A DNA stretch of 64,000 bases, taken from the NCBI GenBank assembly GCA_037127585.1, contig JBAXYB010000001.1:24066-88065 (forward strand). The letters run 5' to 3'. The DNA comes from CAINDI01 sp037127585. GTDB taxonomy: Bacteria > Verrucomicrobiota > Verrucomicrobiia > Palsa-1439. This document shows positions 18,488 to 27,750 of the stretch, piece after piece. Below the pieces are notes generated by a model. It saw only the letters and a program-made list of their open reading frames with translations, did no database searches and was not told where the DNA came from. The stretch's first letter is position 1; the number at the start of each line of letters is the position of its first letter. The position numbers were made by a program, and so were the translations under genes.

Positions 18488-19759
18488 ATGATTGAAACCA
18501 TTCCATCGCTTGATGAACGGATGCGCTGGTGGCGCGAGGCCAAGTTCGGCATGATCATTCACTGGGGTCTTTACAGCCTGCTCGGCCGCCACGAGTGGGT
18601 GATGAACCGGGAACGCATCCCCTTGGCAGAATATGAAGCGTTGGCCAACCGGTTCACCGCTGAGAAGTTCGATCCCCGGGCCTGGGCCCGGTTGGCCCGT
18701 GAGGCCGGACAGAAGTACGTCGTCCTGACGACGAAGCACCACGAGGGCTTCTGTCTGTTTGACTCGCAGCTCACAGACTACACCGCGCCGCACTCCCCGG
18801 CGCGGCGCGACGTCGTGGCCGAGTTTGTCGAGGCCGTGCGGGCCGAAGGGCTGCGCGTCGGCCTCTACTACAGCCTGATGGACTGGCACCATCCCGATGG
18901 GGCGCGTTGTTTTCACGACGCGGCGGCGCGCACTCGGTTCATCGCCTACATCCACGGCCAGGTCCGTGAACTGATGACCCGCTACGGTCGTATCGACATC
19001 CTGTGGTACGACGTGCCTTGGCCGCTCAAGCCCAACGGCTGGGACTCGACCGGGCTTAACCACATGGTGCGGTCGCTGCAACCGGAGATCCTGATCAACA
19101 ACCGGTCGGGCATGGATTCGCGTGGTTCCATGATACTCGAGGATTTTGACACGCCGGAGAACTCCGTGCACGCCAGTCCTCCCTATCGCGATTGGGAAAG
19201 CTGCGACACCATCAATCGCTCTTGGGGCTGGAACAAGGCTGACCAAGATTGGAAGAGTGTGCCTAAACTGCTCGGGAATCTCGTGGCCTGCGCTGGCTGC
19301 GGCGGTAATCTGCTGCTCAATATCGGACCGCGCGGTGACGGATCGGTCGAGGAAGAAGCCGTTTCGAGATTGCGTGAGATGGGGGCTTGGTTGCGGCGCA
19401 ACAACAACGGTGAGTCAATCTTCGGAGCCGAGCGCGCCGAGTGCGAGTGGATGAACTTCGCCCCCGGCGGCACTGCGGCGACTGCCAAAGGCAACACCAT
19501 GTACTGGCACGTCAGCCAGTGGTATGGCACAGAACTGTGGATCGGCGGTATCCAGACGAAGGTCAAGCAGGCCCGCATCGTCAGCACCGGTGCTGAGATC
19601 AAATTCCAGCAGACATTCGAGCCGACCACGCGCCTGCACTTGTACGACCTACCGGCGACGCCCCCCGATCCCTGGATGACGGTCATCGCCTTGGAGTGCG
19701 ACGCCGCACCTCGCCAACGCCTCGGGGCCGGTTGCGTCTGGGTCGACGGCATCCCGTAA
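18488..19759 (+). CDS. Alpha-L-fucosidase (GH29)
   Basis: The protein has 423 residues. The start is preceded by AAGGAG with 6 bases spacing. GH29 signatures are clear: HWGLYS (residues 25-30), KYVVLTTKHHEGFCLFDS (76-93), VGLYYSLMDWHHP (about 124-136), and WYDVPWP (173-179), where Asp175 matches the catalytic nucleophile. GH29 enzymes remove terminal alpha-L-fucose with retention. No signal peptide is evident, so it may act in the cytoplasm on imported oligosaccharides. The C-terminal region ends GCVWVDGIP. A degraded copy of this C-terminus lies at 20978-21090, showing that the gene family was once duplicated here. Confidence 0.9.
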   Translation: MIETIPSLDERMRWWREAKFGMIIHWGLYSLLGRHEWVMNRERIPLAEYEALANRFTAEKFDPRAWARLAREAGQKYVVLTTKHHEGFCLFDSQLTDYTAPHSPARRDVVAEFVEAVRAEGLRVGLYYSLMDWHHPDGARCFHDAAARTRFIAYIHGQVRELMTRYGRIDILWYDVPWPLKPNGWDSTGLNHMVRSLQPEILINNRSGMDSRGSMILEDFDTPENSVHASPPYRDWESCDTINRSWGWNKADQDWKSVPKLLGNLVACAGCGGNLLLNIGPRGDGSVEEEAVSRLREMGAWLRRNNNGESIFGAERAECEWMNFAPGGTAATAKGNTMYWHVSQWYGTELWIGGIQTKVKQARIVSTGAEIKFQQTFEPTTRLHLYDLPATPPDPWMTVIALECDAAPRQRLGAGCVWVDGIP

Positions 19760-19771
19760 TCGTTCCGACGG

Positions 19772-19798
19772 GCTCCCGGTCAGCGGTCTGACGGGAGC
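19772..19798 (+). terminator. Hairpin after the fucosidase gene
   Basis: Thirteen bases after the stop codon, GCTCCCGGTCAG pairs with CTGACGGGAGC around a CGGT loop (11 pairs, one bulged G). No T-run follows, so it may be a Rho-independent terminator of reduced strength or an mRNA-stabilising hairpin. Confidence 0.4.
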
Positions 19799-19810
19799 AG
19801 GGATTCGGAA

Positions 19811-20828
19811 ATGTCGGCCCTTTGCGTCATGGATTATAGAATGATAACGACATCATCGTTTGGAAGATTGTTGAAGCTTCTTGCAATCATCGAAGTTTCG
19901 ACCTGCTGCGTTGGGCTTGTTGCGGCTCATGCCGGGGAGGTTGCATCCAAATCAGCGGCCCCGGCTGCAGGGCCGGAGGAAATCACCGTTGCTTCTGACG
20001 GTTGTGCCATCAAGAAATTCTTCGTCCCATCGAAATCCATGGGCAGAGAGATTCAGACCGTCGTCGTGCTGCCTCCGGAATATGCAGTCAAGACCGGAGC
20101 GCGGTATCCGGTTCTGTATGGGCTGCACGGCTCGGGGGGATCGCATGCTGCCTGGTCGAGCATGCCGCCGCTACGCCGGTCGCTGCGCGAACATCCAATG
20201 TTGGTGGTGAGTTTTGATGGCGATGCCGAGGGTTGGTATATCGACGCGACGCAAAAGCCCGAGAGTCAGTTCGCCACGTTTTTCTTCGACGAATTGGTCC
20301 CGTACATCGACACCCACTACCGGACGCGTGCCGATGGAAAGTCACGGGGGGTCACCGGGTTTTCCATGGGGGGGCTATGGGGCGTTTCAATATATGCTCA
20401 CGCATCCGGAGCGGTTTGCCTCCGCGAGCTGCTTGAGCGGTGTCTTTAGCTACTTTGGAGAACGTGGTGCGAAACCGGATGTGTCACTTACGGCGCTCTT
20501 GGGACCGATCGAGCGGAACAAAGAGGTGTACCTCAAATACGGCATCTACAATCGCCTGGAAACGCGGGTGGCTGAAGGCGTCCATTTGCCGCCGATGCTC
20601 ATGCATTGCGGAACGGAGGACACACTCATCGGCGAAAGCCGCTCACTCCAAGCCTTCCTCGTCGAACAGAATCAAAAGTTGGCAAAGAGCGGGAAGAGGA
20701 CATTGGTGTTCCAATACAAGGAATCACCGGGTAAACATGATTGGCCATTTTGGTGTGATGCATCGGTTGGCATCGCCGACTTCCACTGGCGGTCGTTTGA
20801 GCAGGCTGGCAAAGTTGCTGGCCCCTGA
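19811..20828 (+). pseudogene. Secreted esterase (esterase D/feruloyl-esterase-like), frameshifted in a 7-G run
   Basis: The first frame gives a signal peptide (LLKLLAIIEVSTCCVGLVAA) and an alpha/beta-hydrolase start: FVPSKSMGREIQTVVVLPPE, then YPVLYGLHGSGGSHAAW, up to the nucleophile elbow GFSMGG. There, a run of seven G (20368-20374) shifts the frame. With six G the protein would continue YGAFQYMLTHPERFASASCL and onward through LMHCGTEDTLIGES and SPGKHDWPFW to the stop at 20828, giving the usual catalytic triad (Ser in GFSMG, Asp in GTED, His in GKHDW). Such enzymes release acyl or feruloyl groups from polysaccharides. It is either a pseudogene, a slippage-switched gene or a sequencing error. 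The ATG at 19841 is the likely real start. Confidence 0.8.
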
Positions 20829-20977
20829 AATCGTCAGGATGAAGATTTCAGCTGCTTGAGCAGCAGGGACAATTCATGAGCAAATTTGGGGAGTACGAAG
20901 ACTCTGAACTTTATAACATTGAGCTTTCGCCGCTACACCCCTGAGCCCTTGGCAGCGCGTTGTGATGCGGCCTATTT

Positions 20978-21090
20978 TCTTGACCTTCCGGCGAAACCCT
21001 CGATCCAGGGATGACAATCATCGCCCTGGCGTGCGATGTCGTAACGCGCCAACGCCACGGGGCCGGTTGTGTCTGGGTCGATGGCATACC
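20978..21090 (+). pseudogene. Relic of a second GH29 fucosidase C-terminus
   Basis: These bases align closely with the last 110 bases of the intact fucosidase gene (19640-19756): both encode DLPA..P, a shared MT.IAL.CD segment, and end GAGCVWVDGIP. One base is missing near 21000, so the frame breaks (DLPAKP in one frame, MTIIALACD in the next). No other part of a GH29 gene is present. The relic lies between the broken esterase and the 3' end of the convergent GH78 gene. Confidence 0.75.
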
Positions 21091-21145
21091 GCGAGCGCCC
21101 GCCAACCGTCTCCCGGTCCTCGCCCCGCGATCCCAGGATCCGTCC

Positions 21146-23374
21146 TCAGCCGCAGTCGATTGTCTGGCGGCCGCCATGCAGCGGCAGGGTTGTGCTTCCG
21201 CGGATGAACGTTCCGGTAACACCGCGCGGCAGGCTGACGTGACCGCGGAGCCGATGGTTCTGCTGGCGGAAGTTTACGGCGATCACACCGGCGGGATGGA
21301 CGAGGCGCCCGCGCGCGGCAGTCAGACGGCCGAGTTGCGGTTCAATGCGGACCGTCTTGAATCCCATGCTCGCCGGGCGAATCCCGAGAATCGTGCCGTA
21401 AAAGTGGAACAACGGGTGCGCGCCCCAACCGTGGCAATCGGAGCGTGCTGGCTCTGGCGATTCGACGGTGGTCTTCAGCCCCAGTTTCTCCAACTCAAAC
21501 CACAGTCCCAGGCGGCGGAACAGCGCGTCCGTCGCCCCCAGTCGCTGGTAGGCCTCGAACAGGTAGTGCGTGAAATAGATCGTGGTGCGCTCCAGATGCC
21601 GGTCGCCAAGCAACGCCGGTTGCAGTCGCGACTGGATCGTGGCCGGCAGCCGGCCGCTGAGGATCGCGAGGCATTGCGTGTGTTCGGAGAACTGTTTCTT
21701 CGCGAGATCATCGGCCAGCAAGGACCGTCGCTCACTCCAAAACGTGGCGAGCAATCGCGTTGCCAGATCGGCAGAGAGATGTTCCGCGCGGGTGGCAAGT
21801 TCCGGCTCGTTCATCCATTGCTCCAACTCGGCCACCTGCGTCAATACGAGCGCGAATTGCCAGTTGATCAAGCCACTGACGCCCGATTCGCCATCGGGCG
21901 GGATGCCCAAGTGCCAAGCCGGCACCCAATCCACATTGTTCCACCCCGGCGGCGCCGCGACGAAACCGTCCTGGTTAAGAAAACTCACGAAGGCTTCCAC
22001 CACCGCCCGGACGCCAGGCATCAAACGGCGAACCAATGCCCGGTCGCCACGCCAGCGGGCATAATCATGGACCATCGCCACCCACCACAGTGAGAAGGGC
22101 GGAATAACTTGCGCGAGGCGTGTCGGATAGCGGCACTGCGTCAGGCCGTTCAGTCGGCGGGAGGCATCGAACATCTGCAGCGCCTTGCGCGGCAAGCGGT
22201 CATCCCGCGTGAGGACAAACGTAATCAGCGATTCCAGCCGGGTGTCGGCAACATACATCAGTTGCTCGTAGTACGGACAGTCCATATAAGTTTCGTGTGC
22301 CGACATCTGGAGCGCACGGATGGCCATGGTGGTGATGCGTTGGAGCCGCGGATCGCTCGTGGCGAAGGTGCTCTCGGCTTCCAGCGGGTAACGCGTCTCG
22401 CGCACGACCAATTGCTCGAGGGTCAGCGGTTCAGCACCGGTTTCGACAGCCAACTCGATGAACCGGCCGGCGCACCACCACAGCGGTTCAAATCTCCGGT
22501 GGGCGCCGCCGTCCGGCAGGAACACGTCACCAACCCCGATGAAATGCTTGCCGGTGATGTCGTTGCGGTTGCCCTTGATGCGCCCGCCCCGCTCCTCGTA
22601 CAACGACTCCGCCCACGACCAGCGAATCCGGCTGCCGCGGCCACCGCTCACCACCAGTTCCGGGTAGGCGCAATAGTAATTCTTCAAATCGATGACGATG
22701 CGCCGCGTGGTATTCGCCGGGAAAAGAATTGCCCGGGTCGGTCCGACCCGCCGCGCCGCCTCCAACATCGACGGCAAGGTCGCCGGTCGCAGCCGACGTG
22801 GCGAGAAACATTCACCGGTCGGAGAAAACTCCGCGTGGACCTCTTCGCCCGCCAGCGCGGGAGTCCACCCTTCGCCCGCACCGCTCTCGAATCCCCAGTC
22901 AAAGTGCGCACCATCAATGATGAACCTTGCGCCGGCGGCATAGTAATGATTGCCGGGTCTCTGGGAGTTGTCGAAGCTGTAACCGCCCAGTTTCTTCGCA
23001 TCCCAAGCCGCCAGGCCGGTGGTGAGCAGTGCCGCGTACCGGCCCCCAGCGGTCAGCAAGAACCCCGGCGCCACGCTCATCTGGGCCAACGGGGCGGCAT
23101 CACCGAGCGACCAGACGCGCGCCACCAGCACATGCGCGCCTGGGGTCAGTGCTAGATCGTAGGTCTCGAAGAACCAGTTGGCCGGATCGCCGCGCTCGCT
23201 GCCGCGACCGATGCGCCGTCCATCGAGGAATAACTCATACCGTTCGTCCGCGGTGACCTGCACGCGGATCCGCGCCGCCGCCGCCAATTGAAAGCAGCGC
23301 CGATAAGCGGTGACGAACGGCGGGGCACCGGCCGCGGCGCATCGGATCCATTGACTGGTTGTGTTTGTGCTCAT
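21146..23374 (-). CDS. Alpha-L-rhamnosidase-like glycosidase (GH78 family)
   Basis: The protein has 742 residues from the ATG at 23374; a GTG one codon earlier is possible. The N-terminal beta domain (ITADERYELFLDGRRIG-like: QVTADERYELFLDGRRIGRG) is the D-galactose-binding-like domain seen in GH78. The (alpha/alpha)6 barrel has ETYMDCPYYEQLMYVADTRL, with acidic residues equivalent to the GH78 catalytic region, and SDCHGWGAHPLFHFYGTILG near the C-terminus, followed by the end domain GFKTVRIEPQLG. GH78 enzymes remove alpha-L-rhamnose by inversion. No signal peptide is seen. It is transcribed toward the fucosidase/esterase group and probably shares their substrate. Confidence 0.85.
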   Translation of the reverse strand: MSTNTTSQWIRCAAAGAPPFVTAYRRCFQLAAAARIRVQVTADERYELFLDGRRIGRGSERGDPANWFFETYDLALTPGAHVLVARVWSLGDAAPLAQMSVAPGFLLTAGGRYAALLTTGLAAWDAKKLGGYSFDNSQRPGNHYYAAGARFIIDGAHFDWGFESGAGEGWTPALAGEEVHAEFSPTGECFSPRRLRPATLPSMLEAARRVGPTRAILFPANTTRRIVIDLKNYYCAYPELVVSGGRGSRIRWSWAESLYEERGGRIKGNRNDITGKHFIGVGDVFLPDGGAHRRFEPLWWCAGRFIELAVETGAEPLTLEQLVVRETRYPLEAESTFATSDPRLQRITTMAIRALQMSAHETYMDCPYYEQLMYVADTRLESLITFVLTRDDRLPRKALQMFDASRRLNGLTQCRYPTRLAQVIPPFSLWWVAMVHDYARWRGDRALVRRLMPGVRAVVEAFVSFLNQDGFVAAPPGWNNVDWVPAWHLGIPPDGESGVSGLINWQFALVLTQVAELEQWMNEPELATRAEHLSADLATRLLATFWSERRSLLADDLAKKQFSEHTQCLAILSGRLPATIQSRLQPALLGDRHLERTTIYFTHYLFEAYQRLGATDALFRRLGLWFELEKLGLKTTVESPEPARSDCHGWGAHPLFHFYGTILGIRPASMGFKTVRIEPQLGRLTAARGRLVHPAGVIAVNFRQQNHRLRGHVSLPRGVTGTFIRGSTTLPLHGGRQTIDCG

Positions 23375-23980
23375 CACTTGTTTGATATCGCTGGCGCACT
23401 TGTACCAAAACTTTCCGGCTCGGTCATCTAGAATCCCTGAGTACGCGTCGGCGGGAGCATCTTGAGACAGCCGCCAATAACGGCAGTCGGTCTCGCCGCA
23501 CCCCGCCGGCTGCTCGGACGCGGGCGGTTTCGCCGGTTGGCACCGGGAACGGACGGCGACTCACTGACCCGTTCTGCCCCAGATCGACGGATAGGCCGGC
23601 GGCACTGTCACGCCGCGACCGGGGCAGCAACCGGTTCGGATATTCTGTTGCTTCGGCGGTGAGGATGGTGCTAGGTTAAACGAATGATTTCTCGCTTGCA
23701 GGGAAGATGGGACGGCGTGCGCGAGTTGATCTTGGGTGAAGTGAACCAGGTCGACCGGTGGGATGCGACGATCGGTGGTGCCCCACGGCTGTCGCTTTCC
23801 CCATGATCGTTCAGAGAAAAAGCATTGGCACGCTGCTCGATCCGGATTTCTGGCCGGCCATCCCCGTGCAGTGGGCCGAGGTAGCCGCGATGGAGAATTT
23901 CGACAAAGCGAGCCCACTCGCGATTTCTCTCAAGCGCCGAGGTGGCCGGGGATCGCGGGAAAACGGGAAGGGACGGACTC
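23375..23980. other. 606-base gap with one small frame and a LacI-type motif
   Basis: A 40-codon frame runs from ATG at 23684 to TGA at 23806 (MISRLQGRWDGVRELILGEV and onward). A second short frame begins MIVQRKSIGTLLDPDFWPAI at about 23803. They look like broken pieces of coding sequence, but I cannot name a family. TTAAACGAATGA at 23676-23687 matches 9 of 12 positions of the palindrome at 1936-1947, but it overlaps the small frame's ATG. Nothing else was recognised. Confidence 0.35.
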
Positions 23981-25918
23981 ATGCATTGGATTGATTGGAC
24001 ATTCGTAGTGGCGACGCTGGTGCTGGTGTTTGGCATCATGCTGTACACGCGGCGCTACCTGCGCAGTGTGGCGGATTTCATGGCCGGCGGGCGACATGCC
24101 GGCCGGTATTTGCTGGCCAATGCCCGGGACACGTCCGGTTTTGGCGTCGCGACGTTTGTCGCGGTCTTTGAGGGGAGCTACGCGGCGGGTTGCACTTGGA
24201 CCTGGTGGGGGGTGCTGATGGCGCCGGTAGGATTGATCTTTGGAATTCTGGGCTTCGTCGGCTACCGGTATCGCGAGACGCGGGCCCTGACGATGGCTCA
24301 GTTTTTCGAGATGCGGTACAGCCGGAAATTCCGTTTGTTCACCGGCATGCTGGCATTTCTGGCCGGCATCTTGAACTACGGCATCACGCCGGCCATTCAG
24401 GCGCGTTTTTTTGTGTATTTTCTGCACTTGCCGGTCACGGTGGAGATTGGCCCATGGCCGGTGCCAACGTTTGCCCTCATTATGGCGGCGTATCTGTTGT
24501 GCGTGGTGCTGATGGTGACCCTGGGCGGGCAGATCTCCTTGATGGTGACCGATTGTTTCGAGGGGATGATCTCGATGGTTTTTTACATGGTCATTGCCAT
24601 CGGGTTGCTCTCGCTGTTCAGTTGGGCGCAGATCACCGAGGTGATGACGAATCGGCCGCCCGGACACTCACTGCTGAATCCGTTTGATGGTTTTGCCATC
24701 GCGGACTTCAACCTCGGCTTCGCTTTGATGTTCACCGTCATGGGGATTTACGGGACGATGGCGTTTCAATTTGGGGCCGGGTTTAATGCGGCGGCGCAGA
24801 CGCCGCACGAGGGGCGCATGGGCGGCATTCTTGGAGGATGGCGGATGTTTGCGCGCGGTGCGATGTTTTTCCTCTTGGTGGGCGGGGCGATGGTCTTCCT
24901 GAACCATCCCAAGTTCGTGACGCAATCGGAACCGGTACGGCAGACGCTGTCCCAGATCAGCAACCCGCAACTGGCCAACCAAACGCGGGCGGCGATCGTC
25001 TTGAGTTACATGCTGCCGGTGGGGATAAAAGGAGCGTTTTGCGTGATCATGCTTCTGAGTTTGTTTGCGGCCGACGCGTCGCACCTGCATTCGTGGGGCA
25101 CGATCTTCATTCAGGACGTGGTGCTTCCGCTGCGAAAGACGCATTTCGAAACGAAAATGCATATCCGGGTTTTGCGATTGGCGGTGGTGCTGGTGGCGGT
25201 GGTGGCGTTTCTGTTTAGCCTGCTGTTTCGCCAGACCGAGTACATCATGATGTGGTGGACGATCACCGGCGCGGTGTACGTCTCGGGTGCGGGTGCGGTG
25301 ATCATCGGGGGGTTGTACTGGAGCCGCGGCACAGCACCGGCCGCTTGGACAACGATGATTGCCGGTGCGGTCCTGTCTTTGGGCGGGATTCTGTACAAAC
25401 AGTTCAACCCCGCATTCCCGCTGAACGGACAGGTGGTGGCGTTTCTGGTCATGCTCGTTTGTATTGTGTTGTATGTGACCGTGTCCTTGCTCACCTGCCG
25501 GCAGCCATTCAACATGCAGCAGTTGCTGCATCGCGGTCAGTATGCAGTTGACAACGGGGCGTCCGCGCCGGCCGCAGCGGCGGTGGCTCAACGCAAGTGG
25601 TACAATCCGGCGCGGATCCTGGATTTTGACGCGAACTTTACGCGGGGCGACAAGATCCTTGCCAGCAGCGTGTTTGGCTGGGGCGTGTTCTGGAGTGTGG
25701 CGGTGCTCATCGGCACCATCTGGAACCTGATCAGTCCGTGGCCGATTCAGTGGTGGAAGAACTTCTGGTTTATTTATTGTATTTGCCTGCCGTTCTTGAT
25801 CGGCGTGGTGACGACCGTCTGGTTCACGTGGGGCGGTGTGCGGGATTTGCGGTCGTTCTTCCGCCGCCTGCGGGCCGAAAAGGTGGATGAAGCGGACGAC
25901 GGGACCGTCGAAAAATAG
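23981..25918 (+). CDS. Sodium:solute symporter (SSS family)
   Basis: The protein has 645 residues from the ATG at 23981, preceded by AAGGGA about 8 bases upstream. About 13 to 14 hydrophobic segments are visible. Family features include the first helix (WTFVVATLVLVFGIMLYTRR), ADFMAGGRHAGRYLLANARD in the first loop, and helices ending WFTWGG. SSS transporters couple Na+ entry to uptake of sugars, amino acids or organic acids across the inner membrane. The position after the GH78/GH29 genes suggests uptake of a released sugar, but the substrate cannot be read. A soluble loop (residues about 530-570) separates the last helices. Confidence 0.9.
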   Translation: MHWIDWTFVVATLVLVFGIMLYTRRYLRSVADFMAGGRHAGRYLLANARDTSGFGVATFVAVFEGSYAAGCTWTWWGVLMAPVGLIFGILGFVGYRYRETRALTMAQFFEMRYSRKFRLFTGMLAFLAGILNYGITPAIQARFFVYFLHLPVTVEIGPWPVPTFALIMAAYLLCVVLMVTLGGQISLMVTDCFEGMISMVFYMVIAIGLLSLFSWAQITEVMTNRPPGHSLLNPFDGFAIADFNLGFALMFTVMGIYGTMAFQFGAGFNAAAQTPHEGRMGGILGGWRMFARGAMFFLLVGGAMVFLNHPKFVTQSEPVRQTLSQISNPQLANQTRAAIVLSYMLPVGIKGAFCVIMLLSLFAADASHLHSWGTIFIQDVVLPLRKTHFETKMHIRVLRLAVVLVAVVAFLFSLLFRQTEYIMMWWTITGAVYVSGAGAVIIGGLYWSRGTAPAAWTTMIAGAVLSLGGILYKQFNPAFPLNGQVVAFLVMLVCIVLYVTVSLLTCRQPFNMQQLLHRGQYAVDNGASAPAAAAVAQRKWYNPARILDFDANFTRGDKILASSVFGWGVFWSVAVLIGTIWNLISPWPIQWWKNFWFIYCICLPFLIGVVTTVWFTWGGVRDLRSFFRRLRAEKVDEADDGTVEK

Positions 25919-26001
25919 CTGGCATTGAACAGGCGGTCCGCGAGACAATCGTCAAGGATCGGAACTGAAATGATACGCGGCATGGGGAAGCACAGGACAG
26001 G

Positions 26002-26751
26002 ATGAGAAAATTACTCGGATTGAGCGGGTTGGTGTTGTGGTTGAGCATGACCGGGGCGGCGCAGGCGAAGTTGACAATTTATTATTTGCGCCACGCCGAA
26101 GCCGGTCACAATGTGGTCGCGAAATTTGTCGCGAGTGGTATACCGACCAACCAGTGGCCGGCCTATGTTGGCCACGGCGACATCTTCACGCCGGACGGCG
26201 AGGCGCAGGTCCGGGGCGTGACCACGAATCTGCTGGCGTACAAATTTGATTTCATTGCGGTGAGTCCCACCTGGCGGACGCGGCAGACGATCTTGCCGTT
26301 TTTGAAGGCCACCGGTCGCACGGCGGAGATCTGGCCGGAATTGACGGAGGTCGGTCTGGAGGCGACCAACTCGGAGCCAGTCATTCCAGAGGTGGTGATC
26401 GGTCATGAACCGCTCAAGGTGCCGCAGGATGAGCAAACGAGCTTCAAGTTTCGGTTGGATTCAGCCGGCTGTTGCGAGATGTGGGCGACGAATGTCGCGC
26501 AGGTGACCTGGCAGGCGAAACAGGTTTTGGATTTACTGCGGACCCGGTTTGGCAAGCGGGACGCGACCGTGTTGCTGGTTGGCCACGGTACCGCTGGGCG
26601 CACGTTGATTCGCTATCTGACGCGTCAGCCCTCGTGGAATGAGGACTGGCTGCACAACGCTGCGCTCTGGATGGCAGTCGAAAAACCGGGTGGCACATTT
26701 GAGCTGAAACTGCTGAACGGGGCGCCATATCCGGCGGCGCCCCCCCATTGA
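26002..26751 (+). CDS. Exported histidine-phosphatase superfamily protein
   Basis: The protein has 249 residues with a clear signal peptide (LGLSGLVLWLSMTGAAQA, cleavage near residue 22). The phosphatase motif RHAEAGHN is at residues 30-37, with the phospho-accepting His31. VSPTWRTRQT is the second conserved arginine segment, and LLVGHGTAGR holds the second catalytic histidine. These match the histidine phosphatase (phosphoglycerate-mutase-like) fold. The signal peptide suggests hydrolysis of a phosphoester in the periplasm. It follows the symporter by 83 bases and may be co-transcribed. The substrate is unknown. Confidence 0.85.
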   Translation: MRKLLGLSGLVLWLSMTGAAQAKLTIYYLRHAEAGHNVVAKFVASGIPTNQWPAYVGHGDIFTPDGEAQVRGVTTNLLAYKFDFIAVSPTWRTRQTILPFLKATGRTAEIWPELTEVGLEATNSEPVIPEVVIGHEPLKVPQDEQTSFKFRLDSAGCCEMWATNVAQVTWQAKQVLDLLRTRFGKRDATVLLVGHGTAGRTLIRYLTRQPSWNEDWLHNAALWMAVEKPGGTFELKLLNGAPYPAAPPH

Positions 26752-26817
26752 CGCGACACGCAACCCGGCCCCCCCCTCGGCTGGTGGAGTTGAATAGCGT
26801 TGCTCTGAAATCTTCTA

Positions 26818-26829
26818 TTTAACGATTGA
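26818..26829. promoter_or_regulatory. Possible LacI-type operator upstream of the broken secreted gene
   Basis: TTTAACGATTGA matches 9 of 12 positions of the palindrome at 1936-1947 and differs by one base from the site at 9319-9330. It lies about 90 bases before the ATG at 26920. Confidence 0.35.
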
Positions 26830-26919
26830 TTAATGTAAGATGAATGTCCTAGTCTGGCATATCATTCTATGAGTCGGAAAAGTGTGCGGGTGAAAGATCC
26901 AACGGAAAGGAAAAACAAA

Positions 26920-27682
26920 ATGCGGATGACAACAATCGTGGCGGCGCTGGCAGTTCTCGGCCTCGCGTTTGGGGCGCAGGCGGCGGACGTGAAGGTGTGG
27001 ACCAGCGATGTGGTGTCGGACGAGACGTGGACGAATGCGGTGAAGGAGTTGAAGCTGATCACGTTGGTCGGCGCCCGGAATGGGTTCTATTCCGGCAAGC
27101 TCGTGGTGGAATCCACGCACACCATCACGGGAGTGAAGGCTTCCGTGGATTCGCTGACTGGGCCCGGTGGTGCCATTCCCGCTGCGGATGTGCAAGTTCG
27201 CTACGCGCAGTATTGGCCGGGAATGCATTGGGGGGGTGTCAGAATGGCGGCCATTCAGGCCGGATATCTTGCTGGACAATGCGCCGGCGGTGACGCCGGT
27301 AAAAGGACGTGCCTTGCTGCCAATATGGGTCACGGTGCAACTCCCCAGGGAAACCAAGGCCGGGACCTGCACGGGCGAAGTCACGGTCCTGCTGGATGGC
27401 GACAAGAAAACCAAGCTTGGCGATGAGTTGGCCAAGCGCTGTCAGGTGGCCCTGGACGCGCATCAGCGGGCGATGTGGAAGACGCAATGGAGCAATGATG
27501 AAGATTTGAACAGTCTGGGAACGTTGGGCGATTCAGGAGGCTTCATCTTGAATGGTGTGCCGCAGTACGGGATATGGAATGTCCTGCAGAAGGATGCGCA
27601 GAAATTGGCGGAGAGGCATCCCGGACTAAAAGGCCAGAGCCCCCACAATGCCAGCGACTATCGAAACGAATCGGTACAATGA
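26920..27682 (+). pseudogene. Secreted GH123/DUF6067-like protein gene, frameshifted and shrunken
   Basis: The start at 26920 has AAAGGA 8 bases upstream and a signal peptide (MTTIVAALAVLGLAFGAQAA). The mature N-terminus (VQVRYAQYWPGMHWG) reaches a run of seven G at 27230-27236. Removing one G continues the protein as VSEWRPFRPDILLDNAPAVT, then LLPIWVTVQLPRETKAGTCT and GEVTVLLDG. This beta-sandwich pattern is what I associate with the N-terminus of large secreted GH123/DUF6067-like proteins. After about 27415 the sequence jumps to KRCQVALDAHQRAMWKTQWS and then stops at 27682, so the catalytic barrel is missing. At least two lesions are present. Confidence 0.6.
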
Positions 27683-27750
27683 ATGGAACTATTATGATTA
27701 GACGGGTTTATTATATGAAGACGAGATCACCAAGGCAAGGGAGTCAGCTC

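Noticed and set aside
23374..23385. TCACTTGTTTGA as another LacI-type operator, at the start of the GH78 gene
   Set aside because: It matches only 8 of 12 positions on the reverse strand and overlaps the first codons of the gene.
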